In this document: piece by piece, positions 56,009-64,000 of the stretch | Layout of the letters: the number at the start of each line of letters is the position of its first letter | Position numbering within the stretch: the stretch's first letter is position 1 | NCBI GenBank assembly: GCA_012520645.1 | Contig: JAAYNV010000028.1 | Coordinates: 1-64,000 of the forward strand | Origin: Clostridiales bacterium | GTDB lineage: Bacteria; Bacillota; Clostridia; Lachnospirales; Lachnospiraceae | DNA: 64,000 nt | Reading direction: 5' to 3' | The notes under the pieces: generated by a model | Database searches by the model: none | Seen by the model: the letters and a program-made list of their open reading frames with translations, nothing else | Told to the model about the DNA's origin: nothing | Position numbers and translations under genes: made by a program

Positions 56009-56889
56009 TACCCCCCCCATGCTTGAAAATTTGTACAAGAACAATAATTTCTATTACATCTTTTCCCAACAGCTTCCAATGGTAATTCATATATATTTTC
56101 ATAAAAATTAAAAGAATTTGATGCATTGGATAAACATTCCCAACAGCTTCCTGTTGTTAAATTTAGCATAAAACACCATTTCCCAGCATAGCAAAATTCG
56201 TCTCGTTTCTTGTTAAATTCCTTCTTATCCAATTCAAACATCTGTGATTCAAATTTATCTCCCATCCGAAAATATTCATCTATACCCATCTCTGTGCATA
56301 TAGAAAATGTTCCATCCGGATTATCTTGACGAGCAATTCCAACTTGCGGATAAGCTCCAATTTCCTCTTTACATATTGTTCTCAATTCCTTCGCCAATTC
56401 TTCGTTAAACTCACGCCCCAAAACAGTTTTAATATGAAAGGATATTCCTTGACTTTGTACATATTTAACATTTTCAAAAAATTTCTTTAACAGCTTCTTT
56501 CGTTTTAACTCTACATAATGCAATGACAAATGAAAACAGATATGGTCTGCTTTTCCTATCCCTTGTAAACGCTCAACCAGTTCACGCATCCTATCAGAAA
56601 TAGTTCCATTTGTTAATACATTAACATAGTGCCCTTCCTGCACCAAAACCTCTATCAAATCCACTATTTCTTTTGGCAATAGTGTTTCTCCATCACCAAC
56701 AAGATTAAAAAGACATGAACCTCCTAATCTCCTTATACTGCATGCCTGTTGTATTACCTCAAGCGTATAGTTTAAACAACTATCTGTTCTGGTTTGATTA
56801 TACTTTGCCTGTCTTAGATAACAATAACTACATTGCAAATTACATCCGCATCCATTTATATTAGCTTCAATATAGTGTTTTATTCTTAC
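56008..56889 (-). CDS. Radical SAM enzyme of the glycan locus, unusual start codon
   Basis: About 293 residues. The track start at 56838 drops the first cysteine of CNLQCSYC, the CxxxCxxC 4Fe-4S motif; the frame upstream encodes VRIKHYIEANINGCGCNLQCSYC and has GGGAGGAG at the right distance from a GTA codon at 56889. No ATG, GTG or TTG is in frame there, so the start may have mutated or be non-canonical. GDGETLLP and LTNGT fit the TIM-barrel core. C-terminal cysteines (CFMLNLTTGSCWEC, KRCNRNYCSC) suggest an auxiliary cluster or SPASM-like domain. Substrate unknown; sugar or peptide modification is likely. Confidence 0.75.
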   Translation of the reverse strand, partial: VRIKHYIEANINGCGCNLQCSYCYLRQAKYNQTRTDSCLNYTLEVIQQACSIRRLGGSCLFNLVGDGETLLPKEIVDLIEVLVQEGHYVNVLTNGTISDRMRELVERLQGIGKADHICFHLSLHYVELKRKKLLKKFFENVKYVQSQGISFHIKTVLGREFNEELAKELRTICKEEIGAYPQVGIARQDNPDGTFSICTEMGIDEYFRMGDKFESQMFELDKKEFNKKRDEFCYAGKWCFMLNLTTGSCWECLSNASNSFNFYENIYELPLEAVGKRCNRNYCSCTNFQAWGG

Positions 56890-56966
56890 CGATTTTTCTC
56901 CTCCCGTATTAGTCTATTGCTTTTCTGTTGTTAACTCCTTGTTATACACCACTCTCTTCTCCAAAA

Positions 56967-58088
56967 TTAGATATCATTCTTTGGAATTAAATAACAAACT
57001 GTTTCCGTCTGATTATCACTATAATGTCTCAGATAGATTTTACAGGTAATTCCCAGACTTTCTATATATTTAGGTATTTCTAATATATCCTCTTCTTTAT
57101 GATAAACACATATTGCCATAACCGGTCTATTTTCCTTTATTGTATTCTGAGCCCCTCGCAACGAAGACATCTCCGCTCCCTCAACATCCATTTTAATCAT
57201 ATCTATCTTCTGTGTTTTTCCCGCAAAGCAACTATCTATTCTACACACTTTAAAAGAATTGAGTTTCTCTTGGTCTTCTGTAAAAATTCCTTTTTCAATA
57301 GTCTGCATAACTCCAAGAGCGCATTCTACTTGTACGCTTCCATCATATTCTGATGTAGCCATAGGAATCAACGTAATATTATCATGAGTTTTTAAATTAT
57401 TTTGAGCTTGTTTAAAGATTTTTTCATCTGGCTCAAAACCAAATATTTCTTTATAATTTCCCTCTACCACCTCAATAAAACTTGAAATTGTATCTCCTGT
57501 ATACATTCCTGCATCCAGATAATATTTTACTTTATGGAATTCAACGATCTCCTTATCAAAATATTGATCCATCCTTCTAATGGCTGTCGCATATTTTCTG
57601 TTTCTTGTCCGCAAAAATAAAAGTCTATTTTTTAATACTTTTTTTGATTCTTCATCTTCTAATCGTTCATATAACACCTGTATATCACTTTCATGCCTTT
57701 TATAATACTCTATACAACTACTTTCCCACTGAAACTGAAATACTATATCATAGTTGGAAATATTTTCTTCACGAATACCTCCTTCCAGTAATTGTTGCTT
57801 AATCTGACTATAATATAATTGTGTCGTAATATAATAATACGCATTAGGAAAAAGTTCCTTTGAACGTTCAAACAAAACAATTTCTATATCATCTACTTTC
57901 TTTCCACTCTTCTCCTTGGAATTGTCACAAAATGCAACAGGAAATATTTCCTTATCTCTAAAATATTGTAAGTTTATTTCACTTGTGCTGCCTGCACCAA
58001 AAAGAATAATAGGCTGATCCATGGACTTCATTTTTTCAATCTCTTCTAAATATTCTTCCGTATACATACACACTTCATCAATCAACAT
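56967..58088 (-). CDS. FkbM-family methyltransferase with N-terminal Rossmann-like domain
   Basis: 373 residues. N-terminal IILFGAGSTSEINLQYFRDKEIFPVAFCDNSKEKSGKK resembles a nucleotide-binding PglD-like fold. FkbM part: YLDAGMYTGDTISSFIEV near 190, IDMIKMDVEGAEMSSLRGAQNTIKENRPVMAI near 295. FkbM enzymes O-methylate sugars or natural products. Paralogous in layout to the gene at 60295-61464, so the glycan may carry two methyl groups. Confidence 0.85.
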   Translation of the reverse strand: MLIDEVCMYTEEYLEEIEKMKSMDQPIILFGAGSTSEINLQYFRDKEIFPVAFCDNSKEKSGKKVDDIEIVLFERSKELFPNAYYYITTQLYYSQIKQQLLEGGIREENISNYDIVFQFQWESSCIEYYKRHESDIQVLYERLEDEESKKVLKNRLLFLRTRNRKYATAIRRMDQYFDKEIVEFHKVKYYLDAGMYTGDTISSFIEVVEGNYKEIFGFEPDEKIFKQAQNNLKTHDNITLIPMATSEYDGSVQVECALGVMQTIEKGIFTEDQEKLNSFKVCRIDSCFAGKTQKIDMIKMDVEGAEMSSLRGAQNTIKENRPVMAICVYHKEEDILEIPKYIESLGITCKIYLRHYSDNQTETVCYLIPKNDI

Positions 58089-58135
58089 ATTTCATTTCTC
58101 CTACTACAATATATTTATGGTTAATGTCTCTCCAA

Positions 58136-59338
58136 TTATTTCAATGCTTCTTCAATTTTTGTTGCAAACAACTCTGCCAACCGCTCTCTTCCTCTCTCAT
58201 TGATTGTCTCATCCGGAGAATCCTTATCTGAGAAAAAATCTTTTGACAGCAAATAGCTCATATCAAATAATTCTACATTTTCATCTTCTGTAATCATTCT
58301 TATTTTACTTACATTTTTTTGATATCGAGTTGTGAACTGTTCTCCCAACAATTCTTCACCCAACATGTAATTAATTGCCGGAATGTATGGCACAACCTTC
58401 ACGCCTTCCTTTTTCGCAAGTCTTAATATCTTTACAAGATATTGAACACCTTCCAGCTCTGTATTTAAAGAATATAGATAATTCATCTTAAGATATATCT
58501 TGTTTCGATTCAAGATAGCAATCTCTTCATTGCAGTTAGATGCAATTGAAAATTCTGTCTGAAGATTTTTTATTCTTTCCCATACTATACTTCTATATTC
58601 TTCCAGTTCTTCATCTTTTACCGGTGTTTCTTCATAAACCATCTGTATCAATTCCGCATGCTGTGACCGCGGTAACAGATATTGTTTTGGTGTCAACGTA
58701 TCAAAATTAACCATGACTACCAAGAGTTTCGGCTTCATTCCAAGTGTAATCTGTGATTTGAAAATATTATAATAAGCTCGTAAACCCATACCATGCATTG
58801 CCAGAATTTTTAAATCATTCTTATTAACCCTATCCTTTAACATTTCAGCCAAATTTCTTGTATTCGAATCTTTCAATGCAATTTTAGAAAATTCACAATC
58901 TGCCAATAGTAATACGTTGCCAGAATAATTTCTTCTAAATTCATTCATATACTTTTCGTACAAATCTGATTTTACAGTATAAAAATCTTTTTCAGCAACA
59001 AAACCCATTTCACTTAATTGTTTTTCTATTTCACTACTATGTTCTGTAGAAATAATAATTTTTATTTCCGTCCTCCTCTTGCAAAGCTCATCCGGTGACA
59101 TAATCGGAAATTCATGTATCCTGCCGCCCCATTTTTGAGGATTATTATCTACAAAATAAATATCCTTATATCCACACTTTTTTAAAATAACTGAAAATTC
59201 CGTTCCTCTGATTCCTGCTCCAAAAATAACTATTGTACTCAATTCTGCTCTGTGATTGTTTACACACTGCATCAGCGCGTCATAATCTTCCCGATTTACC
59301 GAAGTGACAGGCCATGCAAAATTTTTTACCTGTGACAT
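58136..59338 (-). CDS. Rossmann/SGNH-like two-domain protein
   Basis: 400 residues from ATG 59338 (MSQVKNFAWP), preferred because GGAGAAGG precedes it; the track start is five codons upstream. The N-terminal domain has IVIFGAGIRGTEFSVILKKCGYKDIYFVDNNPQKWGG, like the leading domain of the neighbouring FkbM proteins. The C-terminal 250 residues look like a degenerate SGNH hydrolase (VLLLADCEFSKIALKDSNTRNL start; DSPDETINERGRERLAELF end), but the usual catalytic His is not evident. Possibly an acyl transfer or recognition partner in the glycan locus. Not firmly recognised. Confidence 0.55.
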   Translation of the reverse strand: MSQVKNFAWPVTSVNREDYDALMQCVNNHRAELSTIVIFGAGIRGTEFSVILKKCGYKDIYFVDNNPQKWGGRIHEFPIMSPDELCKRRTEIKIIISTEHSSEIEKQLSEMGFVAEKDFYTVKSDLYEKYMNEFRRNYSGNVLLLADCEFSKIALKDSNTRNLAEMLKDRVNKNDLKILAMHGMGLRAYYNIFKSQITLGMKPKLLVVMVNFDTLTPKQYLLPRSQHAELIQMVYEETPVKDEELEEYRSIVWERIKNLQTEFSIASNCNEEIAILNRNKIYLKMNYLYSLNTELEGVQYLVKILRLAKKEGVKVVPYIPAINYMLGEELLGEQFTTRYQKNVSKIRMITEDENVELFDMSYLLSKDFFSDKDSPDETINERGRERLAELFATKIEEALK

Positions 59339-59358
59339 TTTTACCTTCTCCATTTGTA

Positions 59359-60294
59359 TTATCTAATATATTTCTCCATATATTCTCGTTCAAATTCTTC
59401 TATATATGGCGAGTTATAAAACTCATCATAGTGCTCTTTTAACTCGTTCTTCACATATACCAAATGTTCCTTACAATCCGTCAGATGATTTATCGAAATC
59501 TTATTGCACATTGATATCATATAAGACCATTCACTATATTGAACATATTCTGCAATTCCAGGAAGCTTGTTTGAAAGATACTCTGTTCTCTCTCTAAAAG
59601 CTATAAAATACTCCTTCATTCTTTCCGCAGTCCAAAGTTTACTATTGGTTGTAAATGCAGAAATATTCCCTGAATGCCTCGAAAAACAATATTTCGGTAT
59701 TCCATGTGCCACTACACGGTTTGCCATTGCAAAATATTTATACATAACACTTATATCATCGATTGTTCTGTCTGTTCGAAAACGTTCCTGACAAAGCAAT
59801 GCTCTTCTCATTAATTTTGTCGGCTCTGCTGCATTATATTTTTTCCTTTTCAACATTTCAACAACGCCTTCCTCGGCAGTCAATACCAGCTTTTCCTCAA
59901 ATACATAATTAGGCAGGATTTCTCCGTTAACCTCCTTTGTTGAACCACAAATAGAAATATCTGCATCCTCTTCTTTGGCTAAATGATATAAAAATTCTAG
60001 CATATCCTTTTCAGCTATGTCATCGTCATCTATAAATGTGACATATTCCCCTGTTGCCGCATCAACCCCGGCATTTCTTCCTGTTCCGATATTAATATTC
60101 TTTGGAATATGAATAACTCGAATTCTCTTATCCTTTTTCGAATATTCATCTGCAATGGTTCCACTTCTATCTTTGGAACCATTGTCCACAATAATAAACT
60201 CAAAATTTTTCATTGTTTGATTCAAAATTGATTCTATTGCCCTGCCTACCAATTCTTCTCTATTATAGGTCAACATGATAACCGAAACATCCAT
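59359..60294 (-). CDS. GT2 glycosyltransferase
   Basis: 311 residues; GT-A fold with VSVIMLTYNREELVGRAIESILNQ, IVDNGSKDRSGTIADEY, and YVTFIDDDDIAEKDM near 90 (metal site). The ATG directly follows the stop of the upstream FkbM gene, with GGGAGG inside that gene's end. No membrane helices. Probably adds one sugar of the flagellin or surface glycan. Confidence 0.9.
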   Translation of the reverse strand: MDVSVIMLTYNREELVGRAIESILNQTMKNFEFIIVDNGSKDRSGTIADEYSKKDKRIRVIHIPKNINIGTGRNAGVDAATGEYVTFIDDDDIAEKDMLEFLYHLAKEEDADISICGSTKEVNGEILPNYVFEEKLVLTAEEGVVEMLKRKKYNAAEPTKLMRRALLCQERFRTDRTIDDISVMYKYFAMANRVVAHGIPKYCFSRHSGNISAFTTNSKLWTAERMKEYFIAFRERTEYLSNKLPGIAEYVQYSEWSYMISMCNKISINHLTDCKEHLVYVKNELKEHYDEFYNSPYIEEFEREYMEKYIR

Positions 60295-61464
60295 CTACCT
60301 GATCCTCCCACTGTCAATCGCTGTAAATACAGTTTTACAGTCTCCAAAAATCATTTTTTGTCTTAGAAAAACACGATAATTATCATTGAGTTCTTTCATA
60401 TACAAAAGCATTTCTGTCAAGTTCTCTTTCCTTGTCCCAAATTCTCCAACAATAACTGGTTTATACTGTTGAATTGTTTTTTTACATCCTCGTAGTGTTT
60501 GAAAGTCAGCTGCTAATGCGTTAATTTTTAAGATGCCGCATGGCTCTCCTTGCAACAAATTGTCAACTGTATTTACCTCTATCTTTTCTTCCATAAAATC
60601 TTCTTCTTCAATTCCACAGCTGCTTGGAATTGTTTCACTCATATTTTTAAAAAAATTGGGAGAATCAAAATTCCTTTTGTTTTTATTTTGTGCTGTAAAA
60701 AAAGTCAAAGTATCCTTACATTCCCATGCTCCGCACTGAAAAGTTTCCACATTCTTCAATCTTCCCAACTTAACAAGCATTTGCAAGCCTTCATAATTTT
60801 CCTCATCCGGTTCAATTGCATATATTTTCTTGTACTTTCCTCCACAAAAAGCATAATAACGCAACAATGTATCCCCTGTATATGCCCCTACATCAACATA
60901 ATTGTCTTCCTCAAATGAATGAAATAACTTACTGTCAAAAAAGGATTCTCCATCAACATATTTTAATAATGGAAATTTATTTCCGCATAACCTGAAATTG
61001 ACATTTTCAACAAAAAGCTCTTTTGAGAAATTATCTTCCAGAAATTCATATACAGTCTCAAACTGTTCAATATTGGCCCTAATATAGTCATAGTCCAGAA
61101 ATTCATTATCCACCTTAAAGGGTTTTTCCATGTGAATTATCTTATTTTTTTCTCCCGCTTCCTTCAACTGCTTTTCAATTTCAACAGCTCCTCCAACCGC
61201 TGCTGTAATAAGCATATCGTATTGCGAGTATTTCTGTTTGATTTGTGCATATGACAAAACTTCTGTTTCCTCAAACTTCTTTCCCCATAACTTTGAATTA
61301 TTGTCACAAAAAGCATCCGGATAAATTCCCTTGCATTCTAATATTTTCTTTACAATATGTGCATTATTTCCACATCCCCAGAATATGACAGGTTTCCCTG
61401 TTTTTCTCTGATTCCAAAACAACTCTTCTTCTTTCATGATGCTATTTCTAAAAGTATTCTTCAT
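60295..61464 (-). CDS. FkbM-family methyltransferase with N-terminal Rossmann-like domain
   Basis: 389 residues from ATG 61464; GAGG precedes it, whereas the track start is a TTG on top of that site. N-terminus KPVIFWGCGNNAHIVKKILECKGIYPDAFCDNNSKLWGKKFE parallels the other FkbM protein in the operon. FkbM core: YVDVGAYTGDTLLRYYAFC and KIYAIEPDEENYEGL; the late motif is weaker (GILKINALAADFQTLRGCKKTIQQYKPVIVGEF), with Asn-Ala replacing the usual Asp-Val/Glu-Gly, so activity may be reduced. Confidence 0.82.
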   Translation of the reverse strand: MKNTFRNSIMKEEELFWNQRKTGKPVIFWGCGNNAHIVKKILECKGIYPDAFCDNNSKLWGKKFEETEVLSYAQIKQKYSQYDMLITAAVGGAVEIEKQLKEAGEKNKIIHMEKPFKVDNEFLDYDYIRANIEQFETVYEFLEDNFSKELFVENVNFRLCGNKFPLLKYVDGESFFDSKLFHSFEEDNYVDVGAYTGDTLLRYYAFCGGKYKKIYAIEPDEENYEGLQMLVKLGRLKNVETFQCGAWECKDTLTFFTAQNKNKRNFDSPNFFKNMSETIPSSCGIEEEDFMEEKIEVNTVDNLLQGEPCGILKINALAADFQTLRGCKKTIQQYKPVIVGEFGTRKENLTEMLLYMKELNDNYRVFLRQKMIFGDCKTVFTAIDSGRIR

Positions 61465-61486
61465 AGGTTTCCTCAACTAATATCCA

Positions 61487-62266
61487 CTACCACTTTTTCC
61501 ACGGTGCAGATCCTTCATTCCATATTTTTTCTAACATCCCTTTATCCCGCATCGTATCCATACACTGCCAGAATCCAGTATGCTTATAAGCTGCTAATTG
61601 TAAATCAGCTGCCAATTTATTTAATACTTCTTTCTCAAAAACCAGTTCATCATCATCTCGTAAATATTCGAATATTTCTGGCTGAGCAACCATAAAGCCA
61701 CCATTGATCCATGCTCCATCTTCCTGTGGCTTCTCATCAAACTTATCAATTCCCGCTCCATCTTCTTGAAAACTAAGTACCCCAAAACGGCTACCTGGTT
61801 GAATAGCTGTCATAGTAACTGTTTTCTGGTGTTTCCTGTGAAACTCTAGAAGCGCACCCAAATCAACATCGCTTACCCCATCCCCATAGGTAAGCATGAA
61901 CGGCTCATCCCCTACATACTTATGTATTCTGAAAATACGCGCACCAGTCTGAGCTTTTTCTCCCGTATCTACTAAAGTTACTTTCCATGGTTCAGCTACA
62001 TTGTTATGTACAATCATCTTATTGCTATCTGTAAAATCAAATGTAATATCAGAACGATGAAGGTAATAATCAGCAAAATACTCTTTAATCACATATCCCT
62101 TATATCCACAACATATTATGAATTCATCAAATCCATATGCCGAATAATACTTCATGATATGCCATAAAATCGGCGCATCCCCTATTGCTACCATGGGTTT
62201 AGGTTTGACTGTACTTTCCTCACTGATTCTTGTTCCCAGACCGCCCGCTAAGATTACTACTTTCAT
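61487..62266 (-). CDS. rfbF: Glucose-1-phosphate cytidylyltransferase
   Basis: 259 residues from ATG 62266; GGGAGG lies inside the track's 8-residue extension. MKVVILAGGLGTRISEESTVKPKPMVAIGDAPILWHIMKYYS is the RfbF signature; LTYGDGVSDVDL near 128 and WINGGFMVAQPEIF near 180 complete the fold. It makes CDP-glucose from CTP and glucose-1-phosphate, the substrate of RfbG in the same operon. Confidence 0.96.
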   Translation of the reverse strand: MKVVILAGGLGTRISEESTVKPKPMVAIGDAPILWHIMKYYSAYGFDEFIICCGYKGYVIKEYFADYYLHRSDITFDFTDSNKMIVHNNVAEPWKVTLVDTGEKAQTGARIFRIHKYVGDEPFMLTYGDGVSDVDLGALLEFHRKHQKTVTMTAIQPGSRFGVLSFQEDGAGIDKFDEKPQEDGAWINGGFMVAQPEIFEYLRDDDELVFEKEVLNKLAADLQLAAYKHTGFWQCMDTMRDKGMLEKIWNEGSAPWKKW

Positions 62267-62301
62267 ATTTTTTGTTTTCCTCCCAGTCACTGTGTATACC
62301 T

Positions 62302-63384
62302 CTAAGCAAAAATTTCAATAATCTGCGCTTCATAATCTGCATCCTGTATATCCGCTACCAGCTCTCCACCCAGAAATTCATTATTATACTTATACGGAAC
62401 AGCTACACGTTCTCCCTGTCCCGCCAGAAACCATTCATACTCTAAATCAGCATGCCCGATATCTACTGCCTGAATCCCTTTCTTACAAAGATCATATGCA
62501 AGTACACCCGCACAAGGTCCCATGGCAATCAAAACCAGATCCTTCTCCTTTGCATTTTTAAGTACAGCTTCCAAAATCTCTCCATACCGGTCAAAGGAAT
62601 TCTCCGCTGGTCCCAATATTCTCCTGACAGACTCTACATTACTTAGGAAATCATTCTTCACACCGAATCTTGTCTTTGCGCCTTCTACCATAATAATATT
62701 GCGTTTTTCCCATATACTTTGCAGCTTTTTGAAACGCTTCGCCGGAGCATCCGTAAAACGGTCTTCATATAAAATATACGGTCTTGTAACATACGCATCA
62801 TAATAGATCCGATCCGTTTCCAACAGTTGTTCATGCAGTTTTCTTGTTTCCGGTGTCATATAACTGCGAATCCCCTGTGCCGCACCGTAACAATATCTAT
62901 CAAGCGATCCATAATTATCTGCAATTCCTATGAGCAAATCCTCCTGTCTGGAATGCAGCACCTCTTTCAGCCGGTCTGCGAGCTTCTCATCCACTTTTTG
63001 AAACTTTGCTCTCTCAATCCCCGCTATTATGGAAATTTCTCCATCTCCGAACCTCGCCAGAGACTTCCCCTTCTCTACAATTTCTCTGATCGCAACATCT
63101 CCGCTTACAATATTCGGATACCAGTATTTCTGTTCGCCCTTCCGTGGATCCTTCCACTCATACTCAAGGTTTTCTCTTTGTAAACGCGTTATTTTATATA
63201 AGGAAACCAGATCCTTCTGCAGGGAACTGATCGCATTCTGCTGATTTACGATCATATCCTGCATTCCTGTAAGCAGTCTGTGAATATCCGCCCTCCATTT
63301 TTCAAATGCCTCATCCTTTTGATTCCATGCATCCGCCTGTTGAAGAAGATATTCACACACTTCCGTAAGTTCGGTATCTTTCAT
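62302..63384 (-). CDS. GT-D-fold glycosyltransferase
   Basis: 360 residues from ATG 63384, preceded by GGAGGAAAAAC; the track start is nine codons upstream. After a helical N-terminus (coiled-coil-like, 1-90), VEKGKSLARFGDGEISIIAG is the GT-D signature (RFGDGE), followed by IIMVEGAKTRFGVKNDFLSN and VLIAMGPCAGVLAYDLCKKGIQAVDIGH. GT-D enzymes act in serine-rich-protein and flagellin-type glycan elongation. First gene of the operon behind the sigma-28-like promoter. Confidence 0.88.
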   Translation of the reverse strand: MKDTELTEVCEYLLQQADAWNQKDEAFEKWRADIHRLLTGMQDMIVNQQNAISSLQKDLVSLYKITRLQRENLEYEWKDPRKGEQKYWYPNIVSGDVAIREIVEKGKSLARFGDGEISIIAGIERAKFQKVDEKLADRLKEVLHSRQEDLLIGIADNYGSLDRYCYGAAQGIRSYMTPETRKLHEQLLETDRIYYDAYVTRPYILYEDRFTDAPAKRFKKLQSIWEKRNIIMVEGAKTRFGVKNDFLSNVESVRRILGPAENSFDRYGEILEAVLKNAKEKDLVLIAMGPCAGVLAYDLCKKGIQAVDIGHADLEYEWFLAGQGERVAVPYKYNNEFLGGELVADIQDADYEAQIIEIFA

Positions 63385-63507
63385 GTTTTTCCTCCACATA
63401 AAAAAGGACATTATGGCATGCCCTTAATGGTCGTCATAATGTCTTAGTTATAATTCTATGACTGTGCATCCATGCAGCTTTTTTGTTCATCCTAAACATT
63501 TATATAT

Positions 63508-63534
63508 ATATCGGCATTTCCTCTTAAAATCTTA
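63508..63534 (-). promoter_or_regulatory. Sigma-28 (SigD/FliA-type) promoter of the glycan operon
   Basis: Minus strand: TAAG (63531-63534), 15-bp spacer, GCCGATAT (63508-63515). The -10 matches the SigD consensus GCCGATAT exactly and the -35 differs by one base from TAAA. Downstream, GACATTATG/CATAATGTC (63407-63443) forms a leader hairpin. Confidence 0.7.
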
Positions 63535-63613
63535 CTATATCCTGTAGCTTGTAATTGTTTTATTTTCAATTTTATCCTATAATAATCATAAAATTACTGA
63601 CCGGAGGTTGCTG

Positions 63614-64000
63614 ATGTATCCTTTATCCGCATGTATCATTGCAAAAAATGAAGAAAAAAATCTTGATAGCTGTCTGCGAAGTCTCAAAAATATTGTCTCT
63701 GAGATTGTTTTAGTAGATACCGGTTCTACCGATCATACGCAGGAGATTGCTGCCAAATACACTGATAAAATTTTTTCTTTTTGCTGGTGCAATGATTTTA
63801 GTGCCGCCCGCAATTATGCTGTCTCAAAAGCTTCCAATGACTGGATCATCAGCCTCGACTGCGACGAATACATGAAAGATTGTGATACCTCTGTGCTGGC
63901 TGATTTTTTATGTCCTGCCAATCAACAGACCATTGGTCAGTTTTCTTTACAGAATCTTCTTCCGAATGGTTCCCCGCAATCTGTGCAAACCGATATTGTT
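63614..64000 (+). CDS. GT2 glycosyltransferase, 3' part cut by window edge
   Basis: Open from ATG 63614 (CGGAGG before it) to the window end, 129 codons, absent from the ORF track for lack of a stop. LSACIIAKNEEKNLDSCLRSLKNIVSEIVLVDTGSTDHTQEIA and FSAARNYAVSKASNDWIISLDCDEYM give the GT2 fold and DXD site; the WCNDFSAARN segment is typical of SunT/SPBc2-type glycosyltransferases often fused to TPRs. A sigma-A promoter (TTGTTT-17-TATAAT, ending about 63583) drives it, divergent from the glycan operon. Confidence 0.88.
   Translation, partial: MYPLSACIIAKNEEKNLDSCLRSLKNIVSEIVLVDTGSTDHTQEIAAKYTDKIFSFCWCNDFSAARNYAVSKASNDWIISLDCDEYMKDCDTSVLADFLCPANQQTIGQFSLQNLLPNGSPQSVQTDIV

Overview
The window looks like part of a Lachnospiraceae-type (Clostridia, Firmicutes) chromosome. 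The evidence is a clostridial str/rif ribosomal cluster, a clostridial cellulose-synthase-type locus, Lachnospiraceae-style lic (phosphocholine) and flagellin-glycosylation-type genes, and strong AGGAGG ribosome binding sites. Almost everything is on the minus strand.

Region 1 (1-about 8.9 kb) is an AT-richer integrated mobilizable element. In minus-strand order it carries an excisionase-like gene, a tyrosine integrase with an N-terminal frameshift, a RepA-like ATPase, a small conserved ORF, an oriT-like cluster of hairpins and a MobA/MobL relaxase cut by the window edge. A divergent XRE repressor faces the excisionase gene across repeated TTCGTAAA boxes. A promoter/terminator pair between int and repA predicts a countertranscribed RNA. 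Two cargo modules follow. The first is a PemK/MazF-fold toxin gene preceded by its own promoter, a multi-hairpin RNA and a terminator, which is a type III toxin-antitoxin layout. The second is a tight four-gene operon: a Gly-rich small protein, a PfkB-kinase/nucleoside-deoxyribosyltransferase fusion, a QueC-like enzyme and an HhH-GPD DNA-glycosylase-like protein. I do not recognise this combination. It resembles the ancillary (QueC/OGG) genes of type IV CBASS and the QatB/QatC pair, but has no CD-NTase, and is the best candidate here for an undescribed defence or nucleotide-modification system.

Region 2 (9.0-38.2 kb) is the core translation/transcription cluster in the order rpmG-secE-nusG-rplK-rplA ... 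rplJ-rplL-rpoB-rpoC-GT2-rpsL-rpsG-fusA-tuf. Between rplA and rplJ, normally adjacent, sits a 12-kb exopolysaccharide locus: CapA, VTC/CYTH, DUF4956, CotH, a tiny membrane protein, MBOAT, DHHW, an MBL-fold protein, a cellulose-synthase-like GT2 with PilZ, and a GH5 glucanase. It probably makes an acetylated cellulose-like polymer under c-di-GMP control. rplJ regains its own sigma-A promoter and L10 leader right after the GH5 stop codon. A remnant of a second rpsG 3' end lies between rpsG and fusA.

Region 3 (38.5-64 kb) is cell-surface. It holds a FliD-like flagellar cap gene, an acyl-CoA carboxyltransferase with a FabT-like operator, glf (UDP-galactofuranose), a lic-type phosphocholine operon (HTH-nucleotidyltransferase-choline kinase fusion, LicC, BCCT transporter) and a patch of decaying pseudogenes. 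A long glycan operon follows (GT-D, rfbF, FkbM, GT2, SGNH-like, FkbM, radical SAM, TPR-like, rfbG, DltA-like adenylation enzyme, carrier protein, GT2). It is preceded by a near-consensus sigma-28 (SigD) promoter, which ties it to flagellar expression and so to flagellin glycosylation. A further glycosyltransferase starts at the right edge. I saw no rRNA or tRNA genes, no CRISPR array and no complete insertion sequence.
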